Shown: in pieces, positions 49,666-57,457 of the stretch
How the letters are laid out: each line of letters opens with the position of its first letter
Position numbering within the stretch: position 1 is the stretch's first letter
Origin: Ruegeria haliotis
Lineage (GTDB): Bacteria; Pseudomonadota; Alphaproteobacteria; Rhodobacterales; Rhodobacteraceae
Reading direction: 5' to 3'
Assembly (NCBI RefSeq): GCF_013377785.1
Contig: NZ_JABXWT010000007.1
Coordinates: 88,455 to 152,454 of the forward strand
Length of the DNA: 64,000 nt
Notes under the pieces: model-generated
The model's database searches: none
What the model saw: the letters and a program-made list of their open reading frames with translations, nothing else
What the model was told of the DNA's origin: nothing
Translations under genes and position numbers: made by a program

Positions 49666-51084
49666 ATGCGAAAGGCGGCCATGCCGAACACAAACAGGTC
49701 TGAAGTATCGAAGTTGCGCCAAGGCGCGAGAAGCGGTGCCGACATGCTTGGGACAAACAATTGCAGCCGGATGCGAACAGTCGGACAAAGGCAATTGAGG
49801 AAAGGAACGACGAGGCGACTGATTACCAGAGCTTTGCCTGCGGCAACCGTGTGTTCGTTCTGTGTCCTCGCTGCCTGCGGGCCAAATATCTATGACGAAA
49901 TTGAACTGATGCCCTCCCCAACGGTCTATGCCGAGGCTGCTTTTGACCCTTACAAGGACATCACGACAGACAATTTCGCGCAGCGTTCGCAGCTATTCTA
50001 CGCCACAGATCGGCTGCCCGCGGTTCCCGGCGACCCACAAGCCTATTACAACAATGAGCGCGGTCACATTCTGCGCACCGGCGTTGCCGATGTGCAAAGC
50101 AACCCCCCACTGGCGACGTTGGAAAAGCTTCGCCACGTTACTATGACGCGCGACCGCGCTAAGGACTACACGCTCAGCTTATCTGACGTACAAGAGATTG
50201 GTGTCATGCCGTTCAGCGTCACGCGCTACATGAACGATCCACCTTCGCAACAGGAGATGAAGGCAGCCGGTCTTCGGTTTGCCCAACGGGTTGACGATCA
50301 CCTTGCAGCCTCTCGCAACAAAGACATTTTCATCTATATCCATGGCTACAATGTCGATTTTGATTACTCGACCCTTGTTTCCAAAGAGTTGCAGCACTTT
50401 CTGGGCTATCAGGGCGCTTTTATCAGCTACAACTGGCCCGCTACACCCAAACGCCTGGCGTATTTTCGGGATCAGGAATCTGCATTGGCGACGCGCCGCA
50501 ATTTGCGGTCTCTCGTCGAATACCTGTCGGCAAACACCAACGCCCGGCGCATTCACCTTATAGGATACAGCGCTGGGTCGAGGCTCGCATTTGAAGCCGC
50601 CTATCAGATTGCTTTGCGGCCTGGGCCAAAGCCACGGCTGGGACGGCTGATCCTGATCAGCAGCGATCTTGATCGAAGCTACTTTTTGCAATCAATTGGA
50701 GACGGCCTTCTGGATGCCGTTACAGATGTGACACTCTATCAATCGCAGACCGATTCAGCGCTGGCGATGTCACGGTTGGTCTTCGGTCGCGACCGCCTGG
50801 GTCAGGTTTCCGATGAAGCAATAAATGGGTCTCTGTTCCAGCGCCGACTGTCTGAGATGAAAACCCTACATATCATCGACGTGACCGAGGCCGAAGCGGC
50901 CGATACAGGAAACGGGCATTGGTATTTCCGATCTTCGCCATGGGCCAGCAGTGACCTGTTCATTTCTCTGCTTACAGACCGAGATCCTCAAGCGCGCGGG
51001 CTTGTGCGCGCTTCGGGCGAAGCTGTCTGGAGTTTTCCACCGAACTATCCGCAGACACTACAACGCCATCGAAATGGCGGCTAG
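49666..51084 (+). CDS. DUF900 alpha/beta-hydrolase, probable lipoprotein
   Basis: About 472 residues. A hydrophobic stretch ending in a lipobox (CSFCVLAAC, Cys about 70) suggests a lipoprotein. The hydrolase domain shows FIYIHGYNVDFD (oxyanion region), FISYNWPATPKRLAYFRDQESA, the nucleophile elbow LIGYSAGSRLAFEAA (Ser near 305) and a late histidine in IIDVTEAEAADTGNGHWYF. This matches the DUF900 group of lipase-like proteins. The start is uncertain: AAGGG supports 49666, but an in-frame ATG at 49771 would place the signal peptide normally. Confidence 0.75.
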   Translation: MRKAAMPNTNRSEVSKLRQGARSGADMLGTNNCSRMRTVGQRQLRKGTTRRLITRALPAATVCSFCVLAACGPNIYDEIELMPSPTVYAEAAFDPYKDITTDNFAQRSQLFYATDRLPAVPGDPQAYYNNERGHILRTGVADVQSNPPLATLEKLRHVTMTRDRAKDYTLSLSDVQEIGVMPFSVTRYMNDPPSQQEMKAAGLRFAQRVDDHLAASRNKDIFIYIHGYNVDFDYSTLVSKELQHFLGYQGAFISYNWPATPKRLAYFRDQESALATRRNLRSLVEYLSANTNARRIHLIGYSAGSRLAFEAAYQIALRPGPKPRLGRLILISSDLDRSYFLQSIGDGLLDAVTDVTLYQSQTDSALAMSRLVFGRDRLGQVSDEAINGSLFQRRLSEMKTLHIIDVTEAEAADTGNGHWYFRSSPWASSDLFISLLTDRDPQARGLVRASGEAVWSFPPNYPQTLQRHRNGG

Positions 51085-51318
51085 TACTGGGATTCCAACG
51101 GGTGAGAACCACTAGAACCAGATTTTGATTATATTCTATGAGCCTGACAACGCACCTAGAATGCCAGCGCAAAGCTGACGTTCGAGCAACGCGCAGCATT
51201 GGTTGAAGTGGGCTCATTCGTTGAATCCTCTGCGCCACACGCAAACGGCCGCTTTGTCGAAAACTCTTAGAGTGACATTTCGCTTTGTGCTGCAATGGAC
51301 CCCTATCATGGGGCTGCC

Positions 51319-51633
51319 CTATGTCAGACTGTGAACAATCACCTTCCCGGTGGGTCTCACGTCAATGTCAAAGTGACGCGCCTGAGTTACATCTAAGATC
51401 GCTGGCGACACAAAACACACCCAATTGTCGTGACCGGCGCGCCTGGCGCTTTGGTAGCGAATGCCAATCACGCCTTGATCGTCACCATTTGTTCGAACAT
51501 GAGAGCTGAACTTCTGCGGTTCTGGATATGTGCTGTCGTCTGGATCGTGAAATTCCGGATGGATAAGGCTGAACTCACAGCCGCCTCCAACGGAAGCGGC
51601 AGGAAACTCACTTTGGGTCGATGCGAAAGCCAT
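51319..51633 (-). pseudogene. RES-domain toxin-like remnant (C-terminal part)
   Basis: A 104-codon frame ends in a region resembling the RES toxin domain: HPEFHDPDDSTYPEPQ, GVIGIRYQSARRAGHDNWVCF and ARHFDIDV. The N-terminal half of a RES domain is missing; the frame is open upstream to about 51720 without matching sequence. No antitoxin partner is adjacent. RES toxins degrade NAD, but this copy is probably inactive. Confidence 0.45.
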
Positions 51634-51712
51634 TGAATTGAATTCAACAAGCTCATCCGCCTTGGCGCAAATTTCTGGTCGTTGGGCACGTTGTGAATCC
51701 CCTGAGCCAACG

Positions 51713-51925
51713 TTACGATTTGTCGGTTTCGGACTGCCTGACGCTGGGCCGATCCATGACGCTATCGAGCCGCGACCAGTCGATGGTTCGCATCAACTCT
51801 TTCACAGCTTCTGGGTCTACCATCCTGTCCTGACCGCTATTTTGCACAACATGGCCCACCAGCCAAAAGCATAGGCCGCCAAGACCAAGGGATATTGTAA
51901 GGCTGATCAGGGTTTCGGTGCTCAT
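51713..51925 (-). CDS. small single-pass membrane protein, 70 residues
   Basis: The N-terminal hydrophobic helix (LISLTISLGLGGLCFWLVGHVV, about 6-27) is followed by a charged tail (DPEAVKELMRTIDWSRLDSVMD). The ribosome site is weak. Not recognised. A small inner-membrane protein is plausible; it could also be a chance frame. Confidence 0.4.
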   Translation of the reverse strand: MSTETLISLTISLGLGGLCFWLVGHVVQNSGQDRMVDPEAVKELMRTIDWSRLDSVMDRPSVRQSETDKS

Positions 51926-52025
51926 AGTTTACCATACCACACATTGTCTTTCTCGCCTGATCAGATGATCGATAACCCGATCTCTTTCGTGATCTTTTGA
52001 GAATTGAAGCGGTCACTGACCGGCC

Positions 52026-52316
52026 TCAATCAGAACTGCTAGCCGTAATCGACGGTGTACCTTCTTGCACCGCGTCGGCTGCATTACCCTCACCAACGGC
52101 CAACTCGGCAATCTTGCGGACCAGATGCCAGACACTCGTCCTTCGTGGGTGATCTCTCACCCAACCTGTTACATCAGCGGCTGGGATGTCGAGTTTGGGT
52201 GCGGCGTGCTCTACCGCCCGCACCTTGTAATCGCTGATGTCTGCCAGCATGGACATGTTGCCTGCGTTGGCTTCCGCGATTGGTGTCTGATTCGCATAAA
52301 CGACAATTCTAAGCAT
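52026..52316 (-). CDS. small protein of unknown function, 96 residues
   Basis: Not recognised. It starts MLRIVVYANQTPIAEANAGN after GAGAGAGG at normal spacing, so translation is likely. The middle is mixed charge (DYKVRAVEHAAPKLDIPAADVTGWVRDH) and no membrane segment is present. It lies 89 bases downstream of the AAA+ gene on the same strand and may be the last member of that operon. Confidence 0.55.
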   Translation of the reverse strand: MLRIVVYANQTPIAEANAGNMSMLADISDYKVRAVEHAAPKLDIPAADVTGWVRDHPRRTSVWHLVRKIAELAVGEGNAADAVQEGTPSITASSSD

Positions 52317-52405
52317 CTTGGCCCTCTCTCAGTTGTCTTTGTTCACAGGCATCGAGCTGATTACTCGGTCGCTCTGGCTTCCTCATGGAGGCTGCATTAC
52401 CCGGT

Positions 52406-53692
52406 TCAGTTCCATCTCCGGCGCTTTAGTTTCTGATGCAGAAGCCCGCGTACAAACCGGTGCAAAACCCGTACCGATTTGTGCTGTTTGAAAGTCTCGA
52501 CCAGAGCTTCCACATCGCCCAAATCAAGCGAAAAGAACTCACGCCTTAGCCCGAGCTCGGCAGCGTACTCGCCTACCATGCTTCTGATAACCGCTGGCAG
52601 TTGCTCCGGCGTTGGCACCGGGATGTCATAGATGGTGCAACGGCTGCGTAGTGGGGCAGGAATGCACCCCAGATCGTTTGCCGTCAGGATCCAACTCACA
52701 TGCGCGGCATTCACATCAGCAGCGAGATATTTTTCCCGATATCTCCGAGCCTCCATCGGTTCCAACATGCCAAGGAGTTCACCAGTGATGTCCCCGTTGC
52801 GGCCGGCATGCGTTTTGTCGATCTCATCCAGAATGATGACAGGGTTCAGTACACGCGCCGTGGCCACGGCCTCCGTGACGATGCCCGCATGTGCGCTGCT
52901 CCAGCCAGCGCTGAGGCCAAACAGATGGTTCTCTGACTTACCCCCCACATTGGCGATCTGCACATGTAGTCCAAGTGTCTTGCAGACCTCCCGGGCCAGA
53001 GCTGTTTTGCCAACGCCCGCTTCGCCGACGAGCAATGTTGGTTGAATGTGAATGATGTTCGAACCCATGTCCCAGGCTCGCTCGATTCCCTCGGCAATCC
53101 CTTCGATGACGTGATCGCAATGTGGGAACCGGTCGGAGAGTGAACGAAGCTTGTCGAGATCCGCCAGCGCCCTTAGGCGAGCAAACTGGTCGCTCCATTC
53201 TGTAAGCTGCTGGATGTGTTTTGGCATCTCCTTCCGGAGGTTGGGCGGCAGATACCTGAAATCCTTTTTGTCGACGAGATACCGAGCGAGCGTTACGTTC
53301 TTGCCAGCTCTGGTTTCTGGAGAGTTTGCCTTGGCATGGGCCTCAGCGATGATGCGCATGACATCCAGCCAGATATCCCGGCTCACCATCTGGTTCACCG
53401 CGTCAGCGGCAAAGAGTGCCAGGGTTGGTTCAATTTCTTCCAACCGTGCAATCTCGCTTAGCCGCCAGTCTTCGGACTCATCGCAGTAGGCCGCGGCTTC
53501 CTTGAATCGTTTGCGCAGCACGTCCCCAAGATCGTCGGCACTGGCATTCTGTAGAACCATCTGCTTGACGCACAGCCATTCGTCGCCGGATTCCACAAAG
53601 TTTAGAATACGGCGCAACACGTCCGCCTTGTCGTGGTCAAAACCCGCCAGAGCAAAGACCTCGCCGTCTACCCATGTTGTATCACCTCCCAT
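52406..53692 (-). CDS. Lon-like AAA+ ATPase without protease domain
   Basis: About 428 residues. The N-terminal 190 residues are helical and not recognised. The AAA+ module follows: Walker A LLVGEAGVGKTALA (about 237), a pore-like loop VGGKSENHLFGLSAGW, Walker B PVIILDEIDK, sensor-1 WILTANDL, and arginine finger APLRSRC. This resembles the ATPase of Lon, but the Ser-Lys protease domain is absent. The start MGGDTTW at 53692 lies two bases after the preceding gene's stop, with AAGGG ahead; the frame is open further upstream. Probably a remodelling partner of the two small proteins encoded before it. Confidence 0.78.
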   Translation of the reverse strand: MGGDTTWVDGEVFALAGFDHDKADVLRRILNFVESGDEWLCVKQMVLQNASADDLGDVLRKRFKEAAAYCDESEDWRLSEIARLEEIEPTLALFAADAVNQMVSRDIWLDVMRIIAEAHAKANSPETRAGKNVTLARYLVDKKDFRYLPPNLRKEMPKHIQQLTEWSDQFARLRALADLDKLRSLSDRFPHCDHVIEGIAEGIERAWDMGSNIIHIQPTLLVGEAGVGKTALAREVCKTLGLHVQIANVGGKSENHLFGLSAGWSSAHAGIVTEAVATARVLNPVIILDEIDKTHAGRNGDITGELLGMLEPMEARRYREKYLAADVNAAHVSWILTANDLGCIPAPLRSRCTIYDIPVPTPEQLPAVIRSMVGEYAAELGLRREFFSLDLGDVEALVETFKQHKSVRVLHRFVRGLLHQKLKRRRWN

Positions 53693-53693
53693 T

Positions 53694-54191
53694 TCACCAG
53701 CCCTTTGACACGCAGGCAGGGCATCTGTGGCCGGACACACCCCAGGCAATTTGCCCGAGATAACCGCAACTGCGGCACTGAAGGGCTGCACTTTTTGACC
53801 GTAGGTTCAGCCCGGCTTCGGGAAATTTCTTCAGCCGCTCGACTGCGGCTTCATGGGCGTGCCAGCAGCAGAGGTTGGCATACCAGAAGCCGATGCATTG
53901 AGGCCGCGAGACGTTGCCGCAGCGCTTACAACTCCTGTCAGCTTTCCGGACGGCTTCCTCCAAGCTGGACTGAATGAACGGGTCTTCAATAGCGCAACCC
54001 AGGTAAATTCGAAGCGCGCCATATTTCTGTTTGATCTGGCTGACCGAGGGGTATGTTTTTTCCTCGTTGTCACAACGAGCTTTGATGTCTTCAAAGCATT
54101 CCGTGACAATCTGAATCCAGCCCAGATTGTCTTTTGCCAGGTGTTTCTCAACCGAGCCGCGGATGTCGTCATAGTCGAACCCGTCATCCAT
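53694..54191 (-). CDS. cysteine-rich protein with two predicted zinc sites
   Basis: A 165-residue protein of unknown function. The middle has QIKQKYGALRIYL followed by a first metal site (SCKRCGNV, CIGFWYANLCCWHAHE; about 92-120), a pattern I associate with small uncharacterised bacterial proteins. The C-terminus has a zinc ribbon (LQCRSCGYLG ... GHRCPACV). MDDGFDY at 54191 follows GGAG; its start overlaps the stop of the 50-residue gene. Part of the operon leading to the AAA+ ATPase. Confidence 0.7.
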   Translation of the reverse strand: MDDGFDYDDIRGSVEKHLAKDNLGWIQIVTECFEDIKARCDNEEKTYPSVSQIKQKYGALRIYLGCAIEDPFIQSSLEEAVRKADRSCKRCGNVSRPQCIGFWYANLCCWHAHEAAVERLKKFPEAGLNLRSKSAALQCRSCGYLGQIAWGVSGHRCPACVSKGW

Positions 54192-54336
54192 GGGTGTGCT
54201 CCGCTTCTGCACTGACATCGGGTTTTACGTCTAAATCACTGTCGCGCAGCGAGGCAACGAGCCGGTGCAAGCCTTCTTTCGTTTCCGCTGCCACGGCAGC
54301 CCTAAGGTCTTCAGAGTTATTGAATTTCAATGACAT
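54184..54336 (-). CDS. 50-residue protein at the head of the AAA+ operon
   Basis: It reads MSLKFNNSEDLRAAVAAETK, then EGLHRLVASLRDSDLDVKPD and an acidic tail. GGAGG stands at ideal distance before the ATG, and its last codons overlap the next gene's start by 8 bases, so it looks translated and coupled. No family recognised. It begins 17 bases after the 3' end of the tRNA-like element on the same strand. Confidence 0.6.
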   Translation of the reverse strand: MSLKFNNSEDLRAAVAAETKEGLHRLVASLRDSDLDVKPDVSAEAEHTHG

Positions 54337-54353
54337 GCTTTGCCTCCAGGGGA

Positions 54354-54447
54354 TGGTAGGAGGCGTCGGGATCGAACCGACTCGTGCACTCTAATCTGGA
54401 GCAATTACAAGGATATAAACCTCGCCCGCATACCAATGCTGCCTCCC
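54354..54447 (-). tRNA. unusual class-II-like tRNA, predicted anticodon UAU
   Basis: 94 bases including an encoded CCA. The acceptor stem is GGGAGGC/GCCTCCT (one G-U pair, six Watson-Crick), discriminator A73. The T arm is perfect: GTCGG-TTCGATC-CCGAC. The anticodon arm is CGAGG-TTTATAT-CCTTG with U33, A37 and anticodon UAU at 54415-54417. Oddities: the D arm is shortened (GCA-TTGGTA-TGC with one base after the acceptor stem), and the variable region is 26 bases with an imperfect stem. Class II size with an isoleucine-type anticodon is abnormal. It may be functional, a decayed gene, or a tRNA-like leader of the operon behind it. Confidence 0.6.
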
Positions 54448-54463
54448 ACAGGTTTCGTGTGGG
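54445..54463. repeat. inverted repeat overlapping the tRNA-like 5' end
   Basis: CCCACA and TGTGGG flank 7 bases (ggtttcg). The hairpin takes in the first three bases of the predicted acceptor stem, so the two structures would compete in a longer transcript. Confidence 0.45.
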
Positions 54464-54800
54464 GTATCGACCTCAGGCCGATATTCGTTGGCAGATGTTG
54501 CGAACGTAAGTCATGAGCCAAGGCTGCGGGAAACTGATGCTCGGCGTCAAGACCATGAATGAAGTTTTTGGATTTTCACCGCGTAGTTCCGGGACCCTTC
54601 TGCCAAAACGTGTGTGAATTGGCATCACTCAACCTTGCGATAAAGTCGTCGTGAGCCAAGTCAGTCTGTTTTGAGCACTTTGATTCGCAGTCCCTTGCGG
54701 CCTGGTTGCAGTCCAAATCGCGCGAGCTATGAGCGTACAAACGTCTGAATTGGTAGCGTCAATAGATGCCCAGTCTCAAAGCCAACGCCAGAAACGCGAT
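54464..54800. other. intergenic region without a supported gene
   Basis: About 340 bases between the tRNA-like element and the promoter of the membrane-protein/XRE pair. No reading frame, terminator or mobile-element end is recognisable. Confidence 0.45.
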
Positions 54801-54810
54801 TACATGATGT
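54801..54810. promoter_or_regulatory. left half of an inverted operator pair
   Basis: TACATGATGT; its exact reverse complement ACATCATGTA is at 54846-54855. Each contains the small palindrome ACAT-N-ATGT. Probable site of the small XRE protein encoded downstream. Confidence 0.55.
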
Positions 54811-54821
54811 GTAAAGAATAT

Positions 54822-54850
54822 TTGACACAGAGTATGGTAATGCATACATC
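54822..54850 (+). promoter_or_regulatory. sigma70-type promoter of the membrane-protein/XRE pair
   Basis: TTGACA (54822-54827), 17 bases, TACATC (54845-54850). It lies between two inverted operator copies, one of which covers the -10. Confidence 0.55.
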
Positions 54851-54855
54851 ATGTA
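54845..54855. promoter_or_regulatory. right half of an inverted operator pair
   Basis: TACATCATGTA is a perfect 11-base odd palindrome overlapping the -10 element; its 10-base core repeats the site at 54801 in inverse orientation. Confidence 0.55.
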
Positions 54856-54906
54856 TTAGATACTGGACACTCGCAGATTGAATGCTGCACTCTGGAGACC
54901 TCAGAT

Positions 54907-55356
54907 ATGACCTACCAAGATCGCAACACTGTCGTCTCAATCTTCGTGAATCTTGCTGTCAGTGCCTTCGTCGTTTTTCGGCTTCTGGACATGAATGCCT
55001 CTGGGATGTTCGATGGCCCTGATGCCGTCAACAATTGGGCCCGTATGGTCATCTGGCTAATCCCGTTGGGTATCGTCGCTACCGTAATTGGCACAATTTT
55101 GTTCAATATCGGTTTTGCAATTGTCACACGCGAACCCAAGCCCAGTTTCGTCGTCGATGAACGTGACAAACTGTTCGAACGCCGCGGTAGCCTCGCGATC
55201 ATTGTCTTCGCAGGTGCAGGCTTTGTCTCTGCCGTCCTGGCCCTGGCCTTCAACGCATCAGCTTTGATTGGGTTTAATATTATCTATTTCGGCATGGCAT
55301 TCGGGTCTTTTGCGGCAGATATCGTCAAGTTTGTTAGCTATCGGCGCGGGTATTGA
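54907..55356 (+). CDS. four-helix membrane protein (DUF2178-like)
   Basis: A 149-residue protein with four hydrophobic segments: about 8-26, 45-70 (MVIWLIPLGIVATVIGTILFNIGFAIV), 96-115 (SLAIIVFAGAGFVSAVLALAF) and 120-140. The loop VVDERDKLFERRGS between helices 2 and 3 matches DUF2178-type proteins that are commonly paired with a small XRE regulator, as here (3-base gap). Function unknown. GGAG precedes the ATG. Confidence 0.72.
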   Translation: MTYQDRNTVVSIFVNLAVSAFVVFRLLDMNASGMFDGPDAVNNWARMVIWLIPLGIVATVIGTILFNIGFAIVTREPKPSFVVDERDKLFERRGSLAIIVFAGAGFVSAVLALAFNASALIGFNIIYFGMAFGSFAADIVKFVSYRRGY

Positions 55357-55359
55357 GCG

Positions 55360-55578
55360 ATGGGAAAACTCAAGATCACCAACAACATCAGACGGCTAAG
55401 GTTTGACGCCGACGAAATGACTCAGAAAGAGCTCGCCGAAAGAGTTGGTGTCACCCGGCAAACAATCGTTGCCATCGAAAATGCAAAATATTCACCAACG
55501 CTTGAATTGGCGATCCTGATTTCCCGGGTCTTCGACAAGCCCCTCGAAAAAGTCTTCGACATCCAAGACGCCAGTTAA
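55360..55578 (+). CDS. small XRE-family regulator, 72 residues
   Basis: A single helix-turn-helix domain: NNIRRLRFDADEMTQKELAERVGVTRQTIVAIENAKYSPTLELAILISRVFDKPLEKVFDI. This is the YozG/HTH_3 short type. Starts three bases after the membrane-protein gene. Likely binds the ACAT-N-ATGT sites around the operon promoter for autoregulation (inference). Confidence 0.88.
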   Translation: MGKLKITNNIRRLRFDADEMTQKELAERVGVTRQTIVAIENAKYSPTLELAILISRVFDKPLEKVFDIQDAS

Positions 55579-55616
55579 GTCTTCGCGACTGCAACACATT
55601 ATTCCAAGGAACAGAT

Positions 55617-56249
55617 ATGCTTATCCATCCACCACGATTTTGGAACATGATGGCACGTTCATATGCGCGCCGCCCCGTCGGAAACCAAGCTGCCTACGAA
55701 TACAAGCTCGACTTTACCGCGAGGCATCTTTCTCCTCAGGATCGCCTCCTGGAAATCGGTTGCGGCACGGGAACGACGGCACTCATTCACGCTCCAAACG
55801 TCGCTCATATCGACGCCATCGATTACTCTTCAGAAATGATCTCAATTGCTCGGGAGAAAGCCAAAGAACAGGGTGTTGGGAACGTGAACTTCGAAGTAAG
55901 TGCGTTCGATTGCTGGCCCATTCGGGTGAAGGATCAGAAGTATGATGCGGTATTGGCTATGTCGGTACTGCACCTGGTGCTGGATCTTGACGAAGCCTTG
56001 GAGCGGGTTCGAGGCTCATTGAAAGAAGGTGGCCTGCTCTTCAGCTCGACAGTTTGCCTGGAAGGCATGGAAAAATACGCCATACCGGCCCTCGGGGCCA
56101 TTGGTTTGTTGCCCAAAATCCGTGTGCTTAGCCAAGAAATCCTTGTTGAGCGAATGCAGGCGTTCGGATTCAGCGTCGAACACAAATGGCGCCCGGAGAA
56201 CGGTTCGGCCGCATTCATCGTCGCGAGGAAGGGAGTTGGGAGCAGGTAG
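55617..56249 (+). CDS. class I SAM-dependent methyltransferase
   Basis: A 210-residue methyltransferase. Motif I is LLEIGCGTGTTALIHAPNV (about 44), the acidic post-I residue is in IDAIDYSSEMI, and the motif IV region is YDAVLAMSVLHLVLDLDEAL. AAGGAA precedes the ATG. The substrate is not evident. It follows the XRE gene by 38 bases and may be in the same transcript. Confidence 0.85.
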   Translation: MLIHPPRFWNMMARSYARRPVGNQAAYEYKLDFTARHLSPQDRLLEIGCGTGTTALIHAPNVAHIDAIDYSSEMISIAREKAKEQGVGNVNFEVSAFDCWPIRVKDQKYDAVLAMSVLHLVLDLDEALERVRGSLKEGGLLFSSTVCLEGMEKYAIPALGAIGLLPKIRVLSQEILVERMQAFGFSVEHKWRPENGSAAFIVARKGVGSR

Positions 56250-56253
56250 CTAC

Positions 56254-57027
56254 TCAATCGTGCTTCTCGCTGTCTTCCAGAATAGAGCTCAGTTCGAACG
56301 CCAAACCAAAGAACCTTTGCCTGACCTCTTTTGCGTAGGGGTTCGCGTTCTCAATAGCCTCAAAAACCTCCGGCGCGTCATGCTGTACCATCGAGATTGC
56401 TTCTGAGATCAGGTCAAAGCTTTTGGTCGTCATGCGAGACGGTAAAGGGCCCATGCGCAGCAACACCTTAGCAATCAAATGGGTAATTCCTTGAACAGTT
56501 GCCGCATCCCTGTCGTGCTGGTCCGGTGTCGTCATTATGACGTGAAGGCCTAGGTATTTTCGTAGAAAAGCTGCGACAAGGGAATAGTGATATCCGCGTA
56601 TTGGACAAACAGCGATCTTTAGGCCTCTGATACCGTTGCGGGCGCTTTGCGGGCCGAACAATGGATGGGTTGCGACGATACTGACATATTCTGGAAGAAA
56701 CCTATCCATAATCTCAGAGGGCTCAACTTTTACCGAACCAACATCAACTATAATCGCACCTGGACGGCAGATCGCAGAAATGGATTTAACTACGCTCTCA
56801 AAGCTTGAAACAGGTGAAGCGATTACAATCACGTCGCACTTCGCAGCTTGATCAAGAGAAGCAAGTGTCACGCCGAGTTTCGACACGTCTTCTCCCAGGT
56901 GTGGTGACGGATCATATGCAAGCAACTTGAATTTCTGATTCAAATGTTTGGCAATCAGCTGCCCAAATGCGCCGAAACCGATGATACCGACGGATGTCGT
57001 GGCTTTTTCAACTGTCGAGTTTTTCAT
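56254..57027 (-). CDS. prephenate dehydrogenase-like (TyrA family) protein
   Basis: A 257-residue dehydrogenase with a Rossmann NAD(P) site VGIIGFGAFGQLIAKHL at the N-terminus and the TyrA signature around ATHPLFGPQSARNGIRGLK (catalytic histidine about 117). The C-terminal helical part is shortened compared with full TyrA. Such stand-alone proteins oxidise prephenate, arogenate or related cyclohexadienyl compounds. Genes of aromatic amino-acid synthesis are not nearby, so a specialised role is possible. Confidence 0.78.
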   Translation of the reverse strand: MKNSTVEKATTSVGIIGFGAFGQLIAKHLNQKFKLLAYDPSPHLGEDVSKLGVTLASLDQAAKCDVIVIASPVSSFESVVKSISAICRPGAIIVDVGSVKVEPSEIMDRFLPEYVSIVATHPLFGPQSARNGIRGLKIAVCPIRGYHYSLVAAFLRKYLGLHVIMTTPDQHDRDAATVQGITHLIAKVLLRMGPLPSRMTTKSFDLISEAISMVQHDAPEVFEAIENANPYAKEVRQRFFGLAFELSSILEDSEKHD

Positions 57028-57386
57028 CTCATGACCTCAAAAACTGCCGCCTGGCAAGAGATCATTTCGTGTTAAGACCGCTGTCAGGGCAGCGGAAAAT
57101 TCACAGTGAAGCGTCCGCAGCTATGCTAGCTGAGGATAATACCCTTTGAAAGTGTCGAACGCTTTCATCATGTGTATCGAACTAGTTCACCATACAGGTT
57201 GAAGTCAACCATTTGCATGGGAACAGTTCAAAGCTGATGGTGTCTGCTACAGCTACCGAACCTCGACTCGCCTAACCCCGTAGTGCCAGGCAATACCAAG
57301 CAAAGTGAGCGCGCCGGTTTGGGCGCGCGCACCTAACAATTACGGAAATACCCATTCTTGAAGCGGGGAAGTTTGATATACAATCC
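57028..57386. other. intergenic region upstream of the DUF1992 gene
   Basis: About 360 bases with no supported gene, A+T-rich. The TyrA-like gene's promoter must lie at its left end; the MarR-type operator and a promoter occupy the sequence just beyond its right end. Confidence 0.45.
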
Positions 57387-57401
57387 GTCAACTCAGTTGA
57401 C
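57387..57401. promoter_or_regulatory. MarR-type operator, copy at the DUF1992 gene
   Basis: GTCAACT-C-AGTTGAC, a perfect 7-base-arm palindrome overlapping a -35 element. The same sequence with a G centre is upstream of the MarR gene at 61396-61410. Confidence 0.72.
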
Positions 57402-57425
57402 ATATAACAATTCCATCCATATATG
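57397..57425 (+). promoter_or_regulatory. sigma70-type promoter of the DUF1992 gene
   Basis: TTGACA (57397-57402), 17 bases, TATATG (57420-57425). Its -35 is part of the MarR-type operator. Confidence 0.7.
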
Positions 57426-57457
57426 CCCAGTGTAAGACATTCTTCGGAGGAAGATCC

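Noticed and set aside
54134..54394. Plus-strand frame ending in GGVGIEPTRAL
   Set aside because: That peptide is the typical antisense reading of a tRNA T arm; the frame overlaps the minus-strand operon and the tRNA-like gene.
54354..54447. tmRNA or selenocysteine tRNA instead of a UAU tRNA
   Set aside because: No tag-peptide region or tmRNA 5' domain is present, the acceptor/T arms are 7/5 rather than the 8/5 of bacterial tRNA-Sec, and the anticodon is not UCA.
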